The notes under the pieces: generated by a model
Told to the model about the DNA's origin: nothing
The model's database searches: none
The model's input: the letters and a program-made list of their open reading frames with translations, nothing else
Assembly: GCF_030362795.1 (NCBI RefSeq)
Contig: NZ_JAUCBM010000001.1
Span: 1,302,001 to 1,366,000 of the forward strand
Direction: 5' to 3'
From: Pseudochrobactrum kiredjianiae
GTDB lineage: Bacteria > Pseudomonadota > Alphaproteobacteria > Rhizobiales > Rhizobiaceae
Length of the DNA: 64,000 bases
Program-made: the position numbers and the translations under genes
Shown: in pieces, positions 17,366 to 25,613 of the stretch
How the letters are laid out: each line of letters begins with the position of its first letter
How positions within the stretch are numbered: position 1 is the first letter of the stretch

Positions 17366-18169
17366 TCAGTCTCCGGCCACAAAGAACTTCCATGAGCCAT
17401 CCGGTGTAATGCCGAGGCGGTAGAAGATATAGGCGCCAACGCCTTTCATTTCTTCATAATCACCGGCAGTGATAAGCTGATAAAGCTCAACCATCTGCCG
17501 GTCATCCAGCTTGTCCAGCGGGTAGGCAAAGAAATAAGGCCAGACATAAACCTCGCTTGGCGTGCCTGCATCAAGATGCGCATAGCCGGACTCAAGCAGA
17601 TCTACCAGAATAGCCAGCAGTTCCTGACCATTGCTATCGCCGGAGAGGCTTTTCAGAAATTCCAGCGGTGTGCCGTCATATTCTCCGAGTGAAAGCAGCG
17701 GGCTGGTTTCGCCCCCATCGCCGAGCAATGGTTTCAGCGCATCAATTTTACCGGCTTTGGCAATGTCGAGAATTTTTTTGCGGGTATCCTGCACAGCCTG
17801 CGGAAGTTTGGAATAATCGTAGGAAACTTCCGGAATCTTGCCATTCGTGGAAACCTGCGGACGCGTTATATCGCGTTCAGCCGCACCGTTTGCAGCAGGG
17901 GGTTCAGCTCCGGGGGCGCGGTAGGTCTCGGTCGGTACCTGACGCAGCGGTCCCGGTAATGGTACCTGTGCCGGATTAACCTCTTCTTCGTCGCCAGCCG
18001 GTGTCTCGCTGAGTGCGAGAATCTGAGGGCTCTTATTGAGAGAACCTGCAGAGGCCGGAACAGAGGCCGAGGCGGCGATCATAGCAAAAGCCAATCCGGT
18101 GAGAAAAGACTTGCTCAGAATTGTGTCTGAACTCAGCTTGCTCAGCCGGCGGCGAAATGAAAGCAACAT
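17366..18169 (-). CDS. Conserved secreted protein, function unknown
   Basis: 267 residues. A basic N-terminus and a hydrophobic stretch (about residues 20-42) ending ASVPASAG form a signal peptide. Residues 60-110 are rich in Pro and acidic residues and look disordered. The rest (120-267) is a compact, probably helical domain with LPQAVQDTRKKILDIAKAGKIDALKPLLG and a conserved-looking YVWPYFFAYPLDKL block. No known domain was recognised. The ATG preceded by GGAG was chosen. It is probably periplasmic. Confidence 0.7.
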   Translation of the reverse strand: MLLSFRRRLSKLSSDTILSKSFLTGLAFAMIAASASVPASAGSLNKSPQILALSETPAGDEEEVNPAQVPLPGPLRQVPTETYRAPGAEPPAANGAAERDITRPQVSTNGKIPEVSYDYSKLPQAVQDTRKKILDIAKAGKIDALKPLLGDGGETSPLLSLGEYDGTPLEFLKSLSGDSNGQELLAILVDLLESGYAHLDAGTPSEVYVWPYFFAYPLDKLDDRQMVELYQLITAGDYEEMKGVGAYIFYRLGITPDGSWKFFVAGD

Positions 18170-18259
18170 CGAAAACTCCGGTAGAGAAATATTTTTCAAA
18201 ATATATGCATAATTTGCTCTGGCGTACAAATTATGGCAAGCGCTGCCAGTTGCAGAAAA

Positions 18260-18517
18260 TTACTGCAGAATGCGGTTTGGCAGAAAATCACCGGCAATAA
18301 TCTGTTCGCGCAATTTGTCGAGCAGACCAAGAGCAGCGTCTTCACCGGTGCTGCGCAGCAATTCAGTCAGTGCATTGGCAAAAGCTGCCTCTGCGAGAAT
18401 TTCCGGCTCAATACCTTCAGAGATTCCGTCTGCCCATGCTTCATGCTGATATTCAATTGCGGCTTGCTTCTTCTCATGGGCAATGAGTTCATCAAGTTCT
18501 GACAGAGAATGATTCAT
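18260..18517 (-). CDS. Small conserved hypothetical protein
   Basis: 85 residues, acidic and helical: MNHSLSELDELIAHEKKQAA at the start, then EILAEAAFANALTELLRS. No signal peptide or membrane segment, so probably cytoplasmic. Start chosen at the ATG after AAGGTGA; a longer frame upstream has no ribosome-binding site. It lies upstream of the secreted-protein gene on the same strand, 90 bases away. Function unknown. Confidence 0.6.
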   Translation of the reverse strand: MNHSLSELDELIAHEKKQAAIEYQHEAWADGISEGIEPEILAEAAFANALTELLRSTGEDAALGLLDKLREQIIAGDFLPNRILQ

Positions 18518-18745
18518 TAAAATATCACCTTGGCTTAATGCCGTTGGACACTGCATCGCAGAAGACGGACAGGACTTAAAGTGAAGTGCTGTCATAAAGC
18601 CATTCAGAGCAGAAACGACGATCCGAAGACCGTTTCTTACACCATCAGACGAAGCATCTCCATCAATAATTTAATCTCTTGTTAACAGATTGCGAGTGTT
18701 TGTGAATGATTGTTTGCTGCTTTATCGCGATGAATGAAGTTTTGG

Positions 18746-19126
18746 TTAATTGCCGTAATGGGCTACCAGCGCTTCAGTGAGTTTTTCGCCTTGTTGTTTG
18801 AACCGTTCAATGGCTTTCAGCGCCTGATCGGTACATTGGCTGTAATTATCGGAATAGGTACGGTAGCTGTTATTAAACGCGGAAATCAGCACTTTCCGTC
18901 TGTTGGTATCTGCTTTTTCTGCGGTGATGAGTTCATTCATCTGATCGCGCCAAAGATTGTTTTTATCACTGCACAGATTGCTCAGATAATGCAGGGAACC
19001 GAGTGTTTCTGCGAGTTGGATCATCTGGTGTTCATAGGGCGGGCCACTGATATCCTGCGCATTTGCGGAACTGCCACTGACAGTAAGACCTGCCAGCAAT
19101 AGCAGGGAAACGAAATATCTGGTCAT
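18746..19126 (-). CDS. TIGR02301 family secreted protein
   Basis: 126 residues with a signal peptide (cleavage about ANA|Q at residue 23). The mature part matches the rhizobial TIGR02301 pattern: PPYEHQMIQLAETLGSLHYL, a first Cys in NLCSDKN, then ISAFNNSYRTYSDNYSQC with a second Cys that could form a disulphide. Function unknown; probably periplasmic. It follows the NUDIX gene by 58 bases on the same strand. Confidence 0.75.
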   Translation of the reverse strand: MTRYFVSLLLLAGLTVSGSSANAQDISGPPYEHQMIQLAETLGSLHYLSNLCSDKNNLWRDQMNELITAEKADTNRRKVLISAFNNSYRTYSDNYSQCTDQALKAIERFKQQGEKLTEALVAHYGN

Positions 19127-19184
19127 AACACGCTCCGCACCTTCACTATAAATTGTGCAGTAATCAGGCCGTTTCAAGGCAGTA

Positions 19185-19610
19185 TCAGCCTTCTTCCTGT
19201 AAAATACGGCGGGCAAAGGCCAGCGTGCTGACAGTGGCAGGATAGCTCAGCATCTCCTCAATAGTGAGCCAGTGCAGGGAAACGGCATCATCACCGGCTT
19301 GTTCCTGACCGCTCAGATCAAGCGCGCGGTAAATGCTGAGATTATAGGTTTTGCCATAGAGCCCTTCTTTGGAAAGGTCGATGGTATCCACCAGCCGCAA
19401 TATTTTGCAACATAGTCCGGTTTCTTCCATGAGTTCGCGATGGGCTGCTTCTTCGCCACCTTCACCTGCTTCCACACCGCCGCCGGGAAAAGCGAGCGAG
19501 CCTTTGAGCGGTTCTTTACCGCGCTTCACCAGCAGAAAGCGGTCTTCATTCCGGCAAATCATTGAAACGCCGTGCGCGATAATCGGGAGAGGGGAAATGT
19601 CCTGTGTCAT
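19185..19610 (-). CDS. NUDIX hydrolase
   Basis: 141 residues. The NUDIX box is complete at about residues 43-66, from GGGVEAGEGGEEA to HRELMEETGL, including the REXXEE metal-binding core. The preceding strand SMICRNEDRFLLVKRG is typical of ADP-ribose or nucleotide diphosphate hydrolases. The exact substrate is unknown. The ATG at MTQDIS is preferred. It is transcribed away from the SRAP gene. Confidence 0.88.
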   Translation of the reverse strand: MTQDISPLPIIAHGVSMICRNEDRFLLVKRGKEPLKGSLAFPGGGVEAGEGGEEAAHRELMEETGLCCKILRLVDTIDLSKEGLYGKTYNLSIYRALDLSGQEQAGDDAVSLHWLTIEEMLSYPATVSTLAFARRILQEEG

Positions 19611-19701
19611 AAAATGAGTGGTAAAAACCTGCCCGCTGATTTGCAAGCTTTGTTTATCAGGCACCTTGACCTTTGCGGTAAAACTCGCGACACCAAAACC
19701 T

Positions 19702-20499
19702 ATGTGTGGACGTTTTGCTTTACTGGCGACAATTGATGAGGTGGAGGCGCATTTCGGCGTGATTGTCGATGAAGCCTTTCCGCCGCGTTATAATATTTCA
19801 CCGACACAACCGATTATGATTGTGATGAATGGTGAAACACCGGCGCCCGGCAGCAACAGGCCAGACCGGATTGCCATGCTGGTGCGTTGGGGATTTGTGC
19901 CGTCATGGACAAAAGACCCGCTGAATTTTCCGCTGATGATCAATGCTCGTTCTGAGACAGCACATGAAAAGCCCTCTTTTCGCACAGCTATGGAACATCG
20001 CCGTAGCTTGCTGCCAGTCAGCGGTTTTTATGAATGGCGAAAACTGGGTGATGGCAGAAAGCAGGCCTATTGGATTAAGCCGCGTAATGGCGGCATGATC
20101 GCCTTTGGTACGCTAATGGAAACATGGATGAGCGGTGACGGTTCGCAGATGGATACAGCTGCAATCCTGACAACGGCTTCCAATAATGCATTGTCGCATA
20201 TTCATGATCGTCTGCCGCTGGTGATCCATCCTGAGGATTATCAAGAATGGCTGGATTGCAAGCGCAACCGTGCCAAAGATGTTCAGCATCTGATGAAACC
20301 GGTTCAGGACGATTTTTTTGAGGCGATTCCCGTATCGGATAAGATCAATCATGCCCGCTATTTCGGCACGGATGTCCATGAGCGGGTGGAAGAACCGGTG
20401 ATTTCGCAAGCGGGAAAGCTCCAAAAGCCGGTTAAGCCTAAAAAAAATGCTGCGAAGAAGAAAACAGATGACAATGATGATCAGTTCAGTATGTTTTGA
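19702..20499 (+). CDS. SRAP domain protein (YedK/HMCES family)
   Basis: 265 residues. SRAP proteins use Cys2, exposed after removal of Met1, to cross-link abasic sites in single-stranded DNA and protect them. The start MCGRFALL supplies Cys2, and the other conserved parts are PPRYNISPTQPI, MLVRWGFVPSWTKD, NARSETAHEKPSFR and LLPVSGFYEWRK (active-site Glu), with the His in NNALSHIHDRLPLVI. A basic Lys-rich tail follows. The start is fixed by the need for Cys2; a longer frame upstream is not supported. Confidence 0.92.
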   Translation: MCGRFALLATIDEVEAHFGVIVDEAFPPRYNISPTQPIMIVMNGETPAPGSNRPDRIAMLVRWGFVPSWTKDPLNFPLMINARSETAHEKPSFRTAMEHRRSLLPVSGFYEWRKLGDGRKQAYWIKPRNGGMIAFGTLMETWMSGDGSQMDTAAILTTASNNALSHIHDRLPLVIHPEDYQEWLDCKRNRAKDVQHLMKPVQDDFFEAIPVSDKINHARYFGTDVHERVEEPVISQAGKLQKPVKPKKNAAKKKTDDNDDQFSMF

Positions 20500-20521
20500 C
20501 TAACTCTTTCAAAAATATACA

Positions 20522-20564
20522 GCGCATCCCGAAAAGTGGAGGCCGGTTTTCGGACGAGATGCGC
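20522..20564. repeat. RIME-like palindromic repeat
   Basis: Outer arms GCGCATC/GATGCGC and inner CCGAAAA/TTTTCGG. First of two in tandem just upstream of the LysE gene. Confidence 0.8.
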
Positions 20565-20578
20565 GTTGAGATAATGTT

Positions 20579-20616
20579 GCATCCCGAAAAGCGGCAGCGA
20601 TTTTCGAATAAAATGC
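20579..20616. repeat. RIME-like palindromic repeat, second tandem copy
   Basis: GCATCCCGAAAA and TTTTCGAATAAAATGC arms, 14 bases after the previous element. The centre has diverged. Confidence 0.7.
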
Positions 20617-20645
20617 GCGTTAAATCTAAGAAGAATAGGTCAATC

Positions 20646-21260
20646 GTGGGAACAGCAGCAATTTCGGGCTTTCTGCTCGGACTATCACTCATCGTCGCCA
20701 TTGGGGCGCAAAATGCATATATTCTAAGACAAGGGCTGCTACGCCAACATGTTTTTATCCTCAGTCTGATTTGTGCTTTATCAGATGCGGTGCTGATTAT
20801 CGCCGGTGTGGCCGGTCTCGGCACATTGATTGCGCAATCACCAACATTGATCACGGTGGTAACCATTGGTGGCGCAGCTTTTCTGCTCTGGTACGGTTTT
20901 TCCGCGTTTCGTCGTGCCATGCATCCGGATGGCATGCGTGCGGCCAATACCGGCACAGTAAGCCTGAAAGCGGCAATCGGAACCTGTCTGGCGCTCACTT
21001 TCCTCAACCCGCACGTTTATCTCGATACGGTTGTGCTGGTTGGTAGTCTGTCTGCCCGCTTTGAAGGTGAGGCGCGTATCGCTTATGGAGCCGGCGCAGT
21101 CGCAGCTTCATTCGTGTGGTTCTTCTCGCTCGGTTATGGTGCTCGTCTGTTGCAGCCGTTTTTCGCCAAGCCATCGGCATGGCGTATTCTCGACTGTCTG
21201 ATCGGCATCATTATGTGGATGATCGCGTTCAGCCTACTTAGCCGTCTGCTGTGGCCGTAA
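20646..21260 (+). CDS. LysE/ArgO family amino-acid exporter
   Basis: 204 residues with six predicted helices. The N-terminal ISGFLLGLSLIVAIGAQNAYIL is the LysE/ArgO signature and FLNPHVYLDTVVLVGSLS is the second conserved block. The family exports basic amino acids such as lysine and arginine. The GTG start places the protein at family length; an upstream in-frame ATG at 20613 lies inside a repeat and has no ribosome-binding site. A small minus-strand gene overlaps its end. Confidence 0.85.
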   Translation: MGTAAISGFLLGLSLIVAIGAQNAYILRQGLLRQHVFILSLICALSDAVLIIAGVAGLGTLIAQSPTLITVVTIGGAAFLLWYGFSAFRRAMHPDGMRAANTGTVSLKAAIGTCLALTFLNPHVYLDTVVLVGSLSARFEGEARIAYGAGAVAASFVWFFSLGYGARLLQPFFAKPSAWRILDCLIGIIMWMIAFSLLSRLLWP

Positions 21261-21419
21261 GGCTTTGTCAGAAGGCAAATAAGAAATATGCAGCCGCTTG
21301 GTATCTTCACGGCGGCTGCGCGGGGCAGCCATTAAAGCGGCCACCAGCGAAGCAGGGCCGATTGCGCGATACTGCTCGGTGAGCAGATCTTTTTTATATG
21401 AGCTGAATGTCTTTTTCAT
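21234..21419 (-). CDS. Small conserved-looking basic protein
   Basis: 61 residues, beginning MKKTFSSYKKDLLTEQYRAI and continuing with a short hydrophobic GPASLVAALMAAP segment and an RSRRED tail. It has a very good ribosome-binding site (GGAAGGAAA) eight bases before the ATG, which few spurious frames have. It overlaps the 3' end of the LysE gene by 27 bases on the opposite strand. The YRAIG-type N-terminus recalls small rhizobial proteins, but I cannot name a family. Function unknown. Confidence 0.55.
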   Translation of the reverse strand: MKKTFSSYKKDLLTEQYRAIGPASLVAALMAAPRSRREDTKRLHISYLPSDKALRPQQTAK

Positions 21420-21436
21420 AATGTTTCCTTCCCGTT

Positions 21437-21518
21437 TTAGAGCGCCGTGCGCCTTCTCAGGCGCACAAAAGACGCTCTAACAGTTTATATTGGCAGCATA
21501 ATATTAGCTTGAGAATTA
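21437..21518. repeat. Two-module palindromic element (B intact, A degenerate)
   Basis: Module B runs from TTAGAGCGCC to GACGCTCTAA (21437-21480) with an inner GTGCGCC/GGCGCAC hairpin; a decayed module A (AGCATAATATTAGC) follows. Same family as 33386, 42160 and 43120. Confidence 0.75.
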
Positions 21519-21652
21519 GGTCTGAAGCATGGCTGCATAATGCGGAAATCGGGGTATTGTCGCGGCGGTATATTGCGCAGTGATCGCGTTGCAGCCCCGA
21601 TATGGCCCTGATACAGCCTTGATACAGATTCTAAAAATCTGAGGTTACTCTC

Positions 21653-21681
21653 TTGACGCGAAGCAGGATCAGAGAGATAAG
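21653..21681 (+). promoter_or_regulatory. Predicted promoter for the cysS leader
   Basis: TTGACG and GATAAG separated by 17 bases. The expected start point falls on or next to the ATG at 21689. The -35 box is good, the -10 box fair. Confidence 0.4.
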
Positions 21682-21688
21682 TACTGTC

Positions 21689-21742
21689 ATGAAAACACCA
21701 TTCGCAAACACCATTTGTATTATTGCGACCATTATTCGCTAG
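21689..21742 (+). CDS. Candidate isoleucine-rich leader peptide upstream of cysS
   Basis: Seventeen codons encoding MKTPFANTICIIATIIR and a TAG. Codons 9, 11, 12, 15 and 16 are all ATT (Ile), codon 10 is Cys. There is no good ribosome-binding site, but the predicted promoter would give a leaderless message, as known for the trp leader of Sinorhizobium. The genes after it include cysS and cimA, and cimA begins a route to isoleucine. Stem-loops that could be alternatives follow. Translation and regulation are inference. Confidence 0.4.
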   Translation: MKTPFANTICIIATIIR

Positions 21743-21831
21743 CAGATTGCTGGCTCGGATGTTTTCGTCTTTCCTTTACTTTGAAGCAGACAAATGCACC
21801 GGCCAGCAGGCTGCGCAAATGTTGTTTTGCG
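21738..21831 (+). promoter_or_regulatory. Candidate attenuator stem-loops before cysS
   Basis: GCTAGCA (21738-21744) can pair with TGCTGGC (21748-21754), and that same TGCTGGC can pair perfectly with GCCAGCA (21802-21808), so the two are exclusive. A third hairpin, CGCAAA/TTTGCG (21814-21831), is followed by TTCTTAT just before the cysS ribosome-binding site. Confidence 0.3.
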
Positions 21832-21850
21832 TTCTTATGAGGGAAACCCG

Positions 21851-23365
21851 ATGTCTGCCACAGAATTGCGTTTATATAATACGCTGACCCGCAGGAAAGA
21901 GGACTTTGTTCCGATCGATCCTGATCATGTGCGCATGTATGTCTGCGGCCCTACCGTTTATGATTTTGCCCATATCGGCAATGCGCGTCCTGTGATTGTA
22001 TTCGACGTGTTGTTCCGCCTGCTGCGTCATGTTTATGGTGATGCGCATGTGACCTATGCGCGTAACCTCACCGATGTGGACGACAAGATCAATGCGCGTG
22101 CGGTGCGCGACTATCCTGATTTGCCACTTAATGAAGCGATCCGTAAAGTGACTGAAAGCACGGCGGCGCAGTTCCAGAGTGATGTGACAGCACTTGGTAA
22201 TTTGGAGCCTTCCAGCCAGCCGCGTGCAACGGAACATCTAGAAGAAATGCGTCAGCTGATTGAGCGTCTGATTGAGCGCGGCCATGCCTATGTGGCGGAT
22301 GATCATGTGCTGTTTGCGGTTAAATCCATGACAGGTGAACATGGCCCCCGCTATGGCGCGCTTGCCCGCCGTTCGCTGGATGAAATGATTGCCGGTGCGC
22401 GTGTGGACGTGGCTTCCTACAAGCGCGACGAGATGGATTTCGTGTTGTGGAAACCATCGAAACAAGGCGAACCGGGCTGGCCGTCTCCGGCGGGTATTGC
22501 GGTGAATGGTCGTCCGGGCTGGCATATTGAATGCTCCGCCATGTCGATGGCCAAATTGCTGGAGCCGTTTGGCGGCGGTCTGAAATGCGATGATCCGTTG
22601 AAGAATACTTTCGATATTCATGCTGGCGGCATTGATCTGGTATTTCCACATCATGAAAATGAAATTGCCCAGTCATGCTGCGCCTTTGGCTCAGAACGTA
22701 TGGCCAATATCTGGATGCATAACGGTTTTCTGCAGGTCGAAGGTCAGAAAATGTCCAAATCTCTGGGCAATTTCATCACCATTGACGATGTGTTGAAATC
22801 GGAACTGCCGCAATTGGCGGGTGTTGATGCACCGGAGAGTTTCCGTCGTCGTTGGACAGGTATGGCCGCACGTCTTTCCATGTTGCAGACCCATTACCGT
22901 GAGCCGATCAACTGGACACAGCAGCGTCTGCAAGAATCCGGTGATGAACTGGCCAAGTGGTATCAAATTATTACTGAACAACAAGCTGAGCCGGATGCTG
23001 CAAAGGCTTCGGTCTTTGCTGATGCCGTTGGCGATGATCTGAATACTTGGGCAGCGCTCACCGAGTTGCGCAAAGCCTATAAGCAGGGTGATGTGCGGGC
23101 ACTGGTTTCCGGCCTCAATCTGCTTGGCCTTTATGATGCACAATTGCTGGCTGAAGCTGCACAATATTTGTTCAGCAATGCGGCAGATGTCGACACAGCG
23201 GATGTTGAAAGACAGGTCGCTGAGCGTCTGGCATTCATTAACGGGAAAAATTGGGCGGAAGCTGACCGTATTCGTGACTCATTGCTGGCACAGAATATTC
23301 AGCTCAAAGACGGCAAAGATCCGGTTAGCGGAGAACGGGTGACAACATGGGAAGTGAAACGCTGA
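21851..23365 (+). CDS. cysS: Cysteinyl-tRNA synthetase
   Basis: 504 residues. Charges tRNA-Cys with cysteine; class I synthetase. HIGH-type motif is in [22 protein letters not shown] in [11 protein letters not shown]. Zinc ligands come from [18 protein letters not shown] and [11 protein letters not shown]. The ATG with GAGGGAAA upstream is preferred over an ATG 57 bases earlier. The end overlaps the GFA gene by 19 bases, and cimA follows, so the three probably share a transcript under the leader described at 21689. Confidence 0.97.
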   Translation: MSATELRLYNTLTRRKEDFVPIDPDHVRMYVCGPTVYDFAHIGNARPVIVFDVLFRLLRHVYGDAHVTYARNLTDVDDKINARAVRDYPDLPLNEAIRKVTESTAAQFQSDVTALGNLEPSSQPRATEHLEEMRQLIERLIERGHAYVADDHVLFAVKSMTGEHGPRYGALARRSLDEMIAGARVDVASYKRDEMDFVLWKPSKQGEPGWPSPAGIAVNGRPGWHIECSAMSMAKLLEPFGGGLKCDDPLKNTFDIHAGGIDLVFPHHENEIAQSCCAFGSERMANIWMHNGFLQVEGQKMSKSLGNFITIDDVLKSELPQLAGVDAPESFRRRWTGMAARLSMLQTHYREPINWTQQRLQESGDELAKWYQIITEQQAEPDAAKASVFADAVGDDLNTWAALTELRKAYKQGDVRALVSGLNLLGLYDAQLLAEAAQYLFSNAADVDTADVERQVAERLAFINGKNWAEADRIRDSLLAQNIQLKDGKDPVSGERVTTWEVKR

Positions 23366-23835
23366 GTGAAATACCCGACGCAAGCGGCGGCTGCCAATGC
23401 GGTGCTGTACGCTTTCGCGTGAAAGGGCAGTTGGGCAGTGCATCTATCTGCCATTGTCGCATGTGTCAGAAAGCCTTTGGCAATTATTACGCGCCGCTGG
23501 TTTCCGTTGAGGAAGGCACATTGGAATGGACACGCGGAACACGCAAATTGTTCCGCTCATCCAACCATGTCGAGCGCGGTTTTTGTGCGGATTGCGGTAC
23601 GCCGCTGACCTATGAAGCGCCGGACGGTATCGCATTGTCGATTGCCGCCTTTGATCAGCCGCAAGAGATTGTGCCGGTGGTGCAATGGGGGCTGGAAGGC
23701 GAATTACCCTATCTGGATCAGCTCAGCACTTTGCCTGCACATACCACAGAGGCTGATCCGGAAAGCATCGAATTTGTACGCACATTGGTGTCTTACCAGC
23801 ACCCTGATCACGATACAGAGACGTGGCCGAAGTAA
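23347..23835 (+). CDS. GFA family protein (Mss4-like zinc fold)
   Basis: 162 residues. Zinc-binding cysteines typical of the glutathione-dependent formaldehyde-activating fold: Cys16 and Cys18 ([10 protein letters not shown]), Cys35, Cys37 and Cys40 (ICHCRMCQK) and Cys80 and Cys83 (FCADCGTPL). The enzymatic role of most members is unknown. Its start is inside the end of cysS in another frame, so it is probably translationally coupled. Confidence 0.88.
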   Translation: MGSETLSEIPDASGGCQCGAVRFRVKGQLGSASICHCRMCQKAFGNYYAPLVSVEEGTLEWTRGTRKLFRSSNHVERGFCADCGTPLTYEAPDGIALSIAAFDQPQEIVPVVQWGLEGELPYLDQLSTLPAHTTEADPESIEFVRTLVSYQHPDHDTETWPK

Positions 23836-23881
23836 GCGACAAACAAGGCGCATAAATACGGATATGGAGGATATAAGAACA

Positions 23882-25495
23882 ATGAAAAAAGAGCGTATCT
23901 ATATTTATGATACCACCTTGCGCGATGGCCAGCAGACACCGGGAGTTGATTTTTCTGTTGCTGATAAGAAAGCCATAGCCGCCATGCTGGATGATTTCGG
24001 CATGGATTATGTTGAGGGTGGTTATCCGGGTGCAAACCCGACAGATACGAGTTTTTTTCAGCGCAAACATACCTCACGGGCAAAATTTGCTGCCTTTGGT
24101 ATGACCAAGCGTCCGGGCGTTTCCACCTCCAATGATCCGGGCATGTCTGTGCTGCTGCAAGCTTCGAGTGATGTTATCACCTATGTTGCCAAAAGCTGGG
24201 ACTATCATGTGCATCTGGCACTGGGCTGTACGCTCGAAGAAAATCTGGAATCGATAACGTCTTCGGTCACAGCTGCCCGTATGGCAGGTAAAGAATGTAT
24301 TGTTGATTGCGAGCATTTCTTCGACGGTTTTAAAGCCAATCCGCAATATGCATTGGCCTGTGCCAAAGCTGCCTATAGTGCCGGTGCACGTTGGGTGGTG
24401 CTGTGCGATACCAATGGCGGCACGCAGCCGAGCGAAGTCGGCGATATCGTCAATGCCGTTAAAACTGTTGTGCCGGGGGAATGTCTCGGCATTCACGCCC
24501 ATAATGATACCGAACAGGCCGTTGCTGTATCCTTGGCGGCAATTGATGCCGGTGTGCGGCAGGTGCAAGGTACGCTCAATGGTATCGGCGAGCGCTGCGG
24601 TAATGCCAATCTTGTCACGCTGATCCCGACATTGATGCTCAAGCCCTATTGGGCAGACCGGTTTGAGGTTGGCATCAGTTTGGATGCATTGGCAGGTATC
24701 ACAAAACTGTCCCGTACTTTTGATGATATTCTCAATCGTGCGCCCAACGATCAGGCAGCCTTTACCGGCAGTTCTGCTTTTGCCACCAAAGCCGGTATTC
24801 ATGCCTCAGCTCTCCTGAAAGAGCCGAAGACTTACGAACATATCCCGCCGGAAATGGTTGGCAATCATCGCCGTGTGATGGTCTCCGATCAGGGCGGCAA
24901 ATCCAATTTTATCGCTGAACTTAAAAAGCGCGGTATTCAGGTGGCCAAAGACGACCGGCATTTGGATACACTGATCGCGCTGGTCAAAGAACGTGAAGCC
25001 GAAGGCTATGCCTATGAAAGCGCTGATGCGAGCTTTGAACTGCTGGCACGTCAGCAACTCGGCGCTGTGCCGCAGTTTTTCCGTGTTGAAGCGTTCCGTT
25101 GTATGGTCGAACGCCGCTATGACAGCAATGGCTGCCTGAAAACTGTGTCGGAAGCGATTGTAAAAATCATCATTGACGGTGAAGAGCACTTGTCAGTAGC
25201 TGAAGGTCATGGTCCGGTTAACGCACTTGATCTTGCACTTCGTAAAGATCTGGGGCGTTATCAGGAAGAGCTGGCCGATCTCGAACTGGTGGATTTTAAA
25301 GTCCGTATCCTCAATGGCGGTACAGGGGCGATCACCCGCGTTCTGATCGAGTCGCATGATGCAAGCGGTCAGCGCTGGCGCACAGTTGGTGTATCCGATA
25401 ATATTATCGACGCATCCTTTCAGGCGCTGATGGATTCGGTTGTTTATAAGCTGATGAAAAACCGCGAGCTTGCGGGACATATAGCAGCAGAATAA
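23882..25495 (+). CDS. cimA: (R)-citramalate synthase
   Basis: 537 residues. Condenses pyruvate with acetyl-CoA to (R)-citramalate, the first step of the threonine-independent route to 2-oxobutanoate and isoleucine. The catalytic TIM barrel (1-280) starts YDTTLRDGQQTPGVDF and has metal-binding IHAHNDTEQAVA and GTLNGIGERCGNANL; a LeuA-type allosteric domain fills residues 400-530. The length, RDGQQTPG and the C-terminal domain distinguish it from NifV or LeuA. The ATG preceded by GGAGG is chosen over one seven codons upstream. Confidence 0.9.
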   Translation: MKKERIYIYDTTLRDGQQTPGVDFSVADKKAIAAMLDDFGMDYVEGGYPGANPTDTSFFQRKHTSRAKFAAFGMTKRPGVSTSNDPGMSVLLQASSDVITYVAKSWDYHVHLALGCTLEENLESITSSVTAARMAGKECIVDCEHFFDGFKANPQYALACAKAAYSAGARWVVLCDTNGGTQPSEVGDIVNAVKTVVPGECLGIHAHNDTEQAVAVSLAAIDAGVRQVQGTLNGIGERCGNANLVTLIPTLMLKPYWADRFEVGISLDALAGITKLSRTFDDILNRAPNDQAAFTGSSAFATKAGIHASALLKEPKTYEHIPPEMVGNHRRVMVSDQGGKSNFIAELKKRGIQVAKDDRHLDTLIALVKEREAEGYAYESADASFELLARQQLGAVPQFFRVEAFRCMVERRYDSNGCLKTVSEAIVKIIIDGEEHLSVAEGHGPVNALDLALRKDLGRYQEELADLELVDFKVRILNGGTGAITRVLIESHDASGQRWRTVGVSDNIIDASFQALMDSVVYKLMKNRELAGHIAAE

Positions 25496-25613
25496 AATTT
25501 GCCGTTTGCGGATGAGGTAAAACGGGAGTACCGATTGTTACAGATAAGAATGTAATGAACGGCTCCCGCTGCCTATACTAGGCCCGAGACCGGAAATCTG
25601 AGGACAACTTGTT

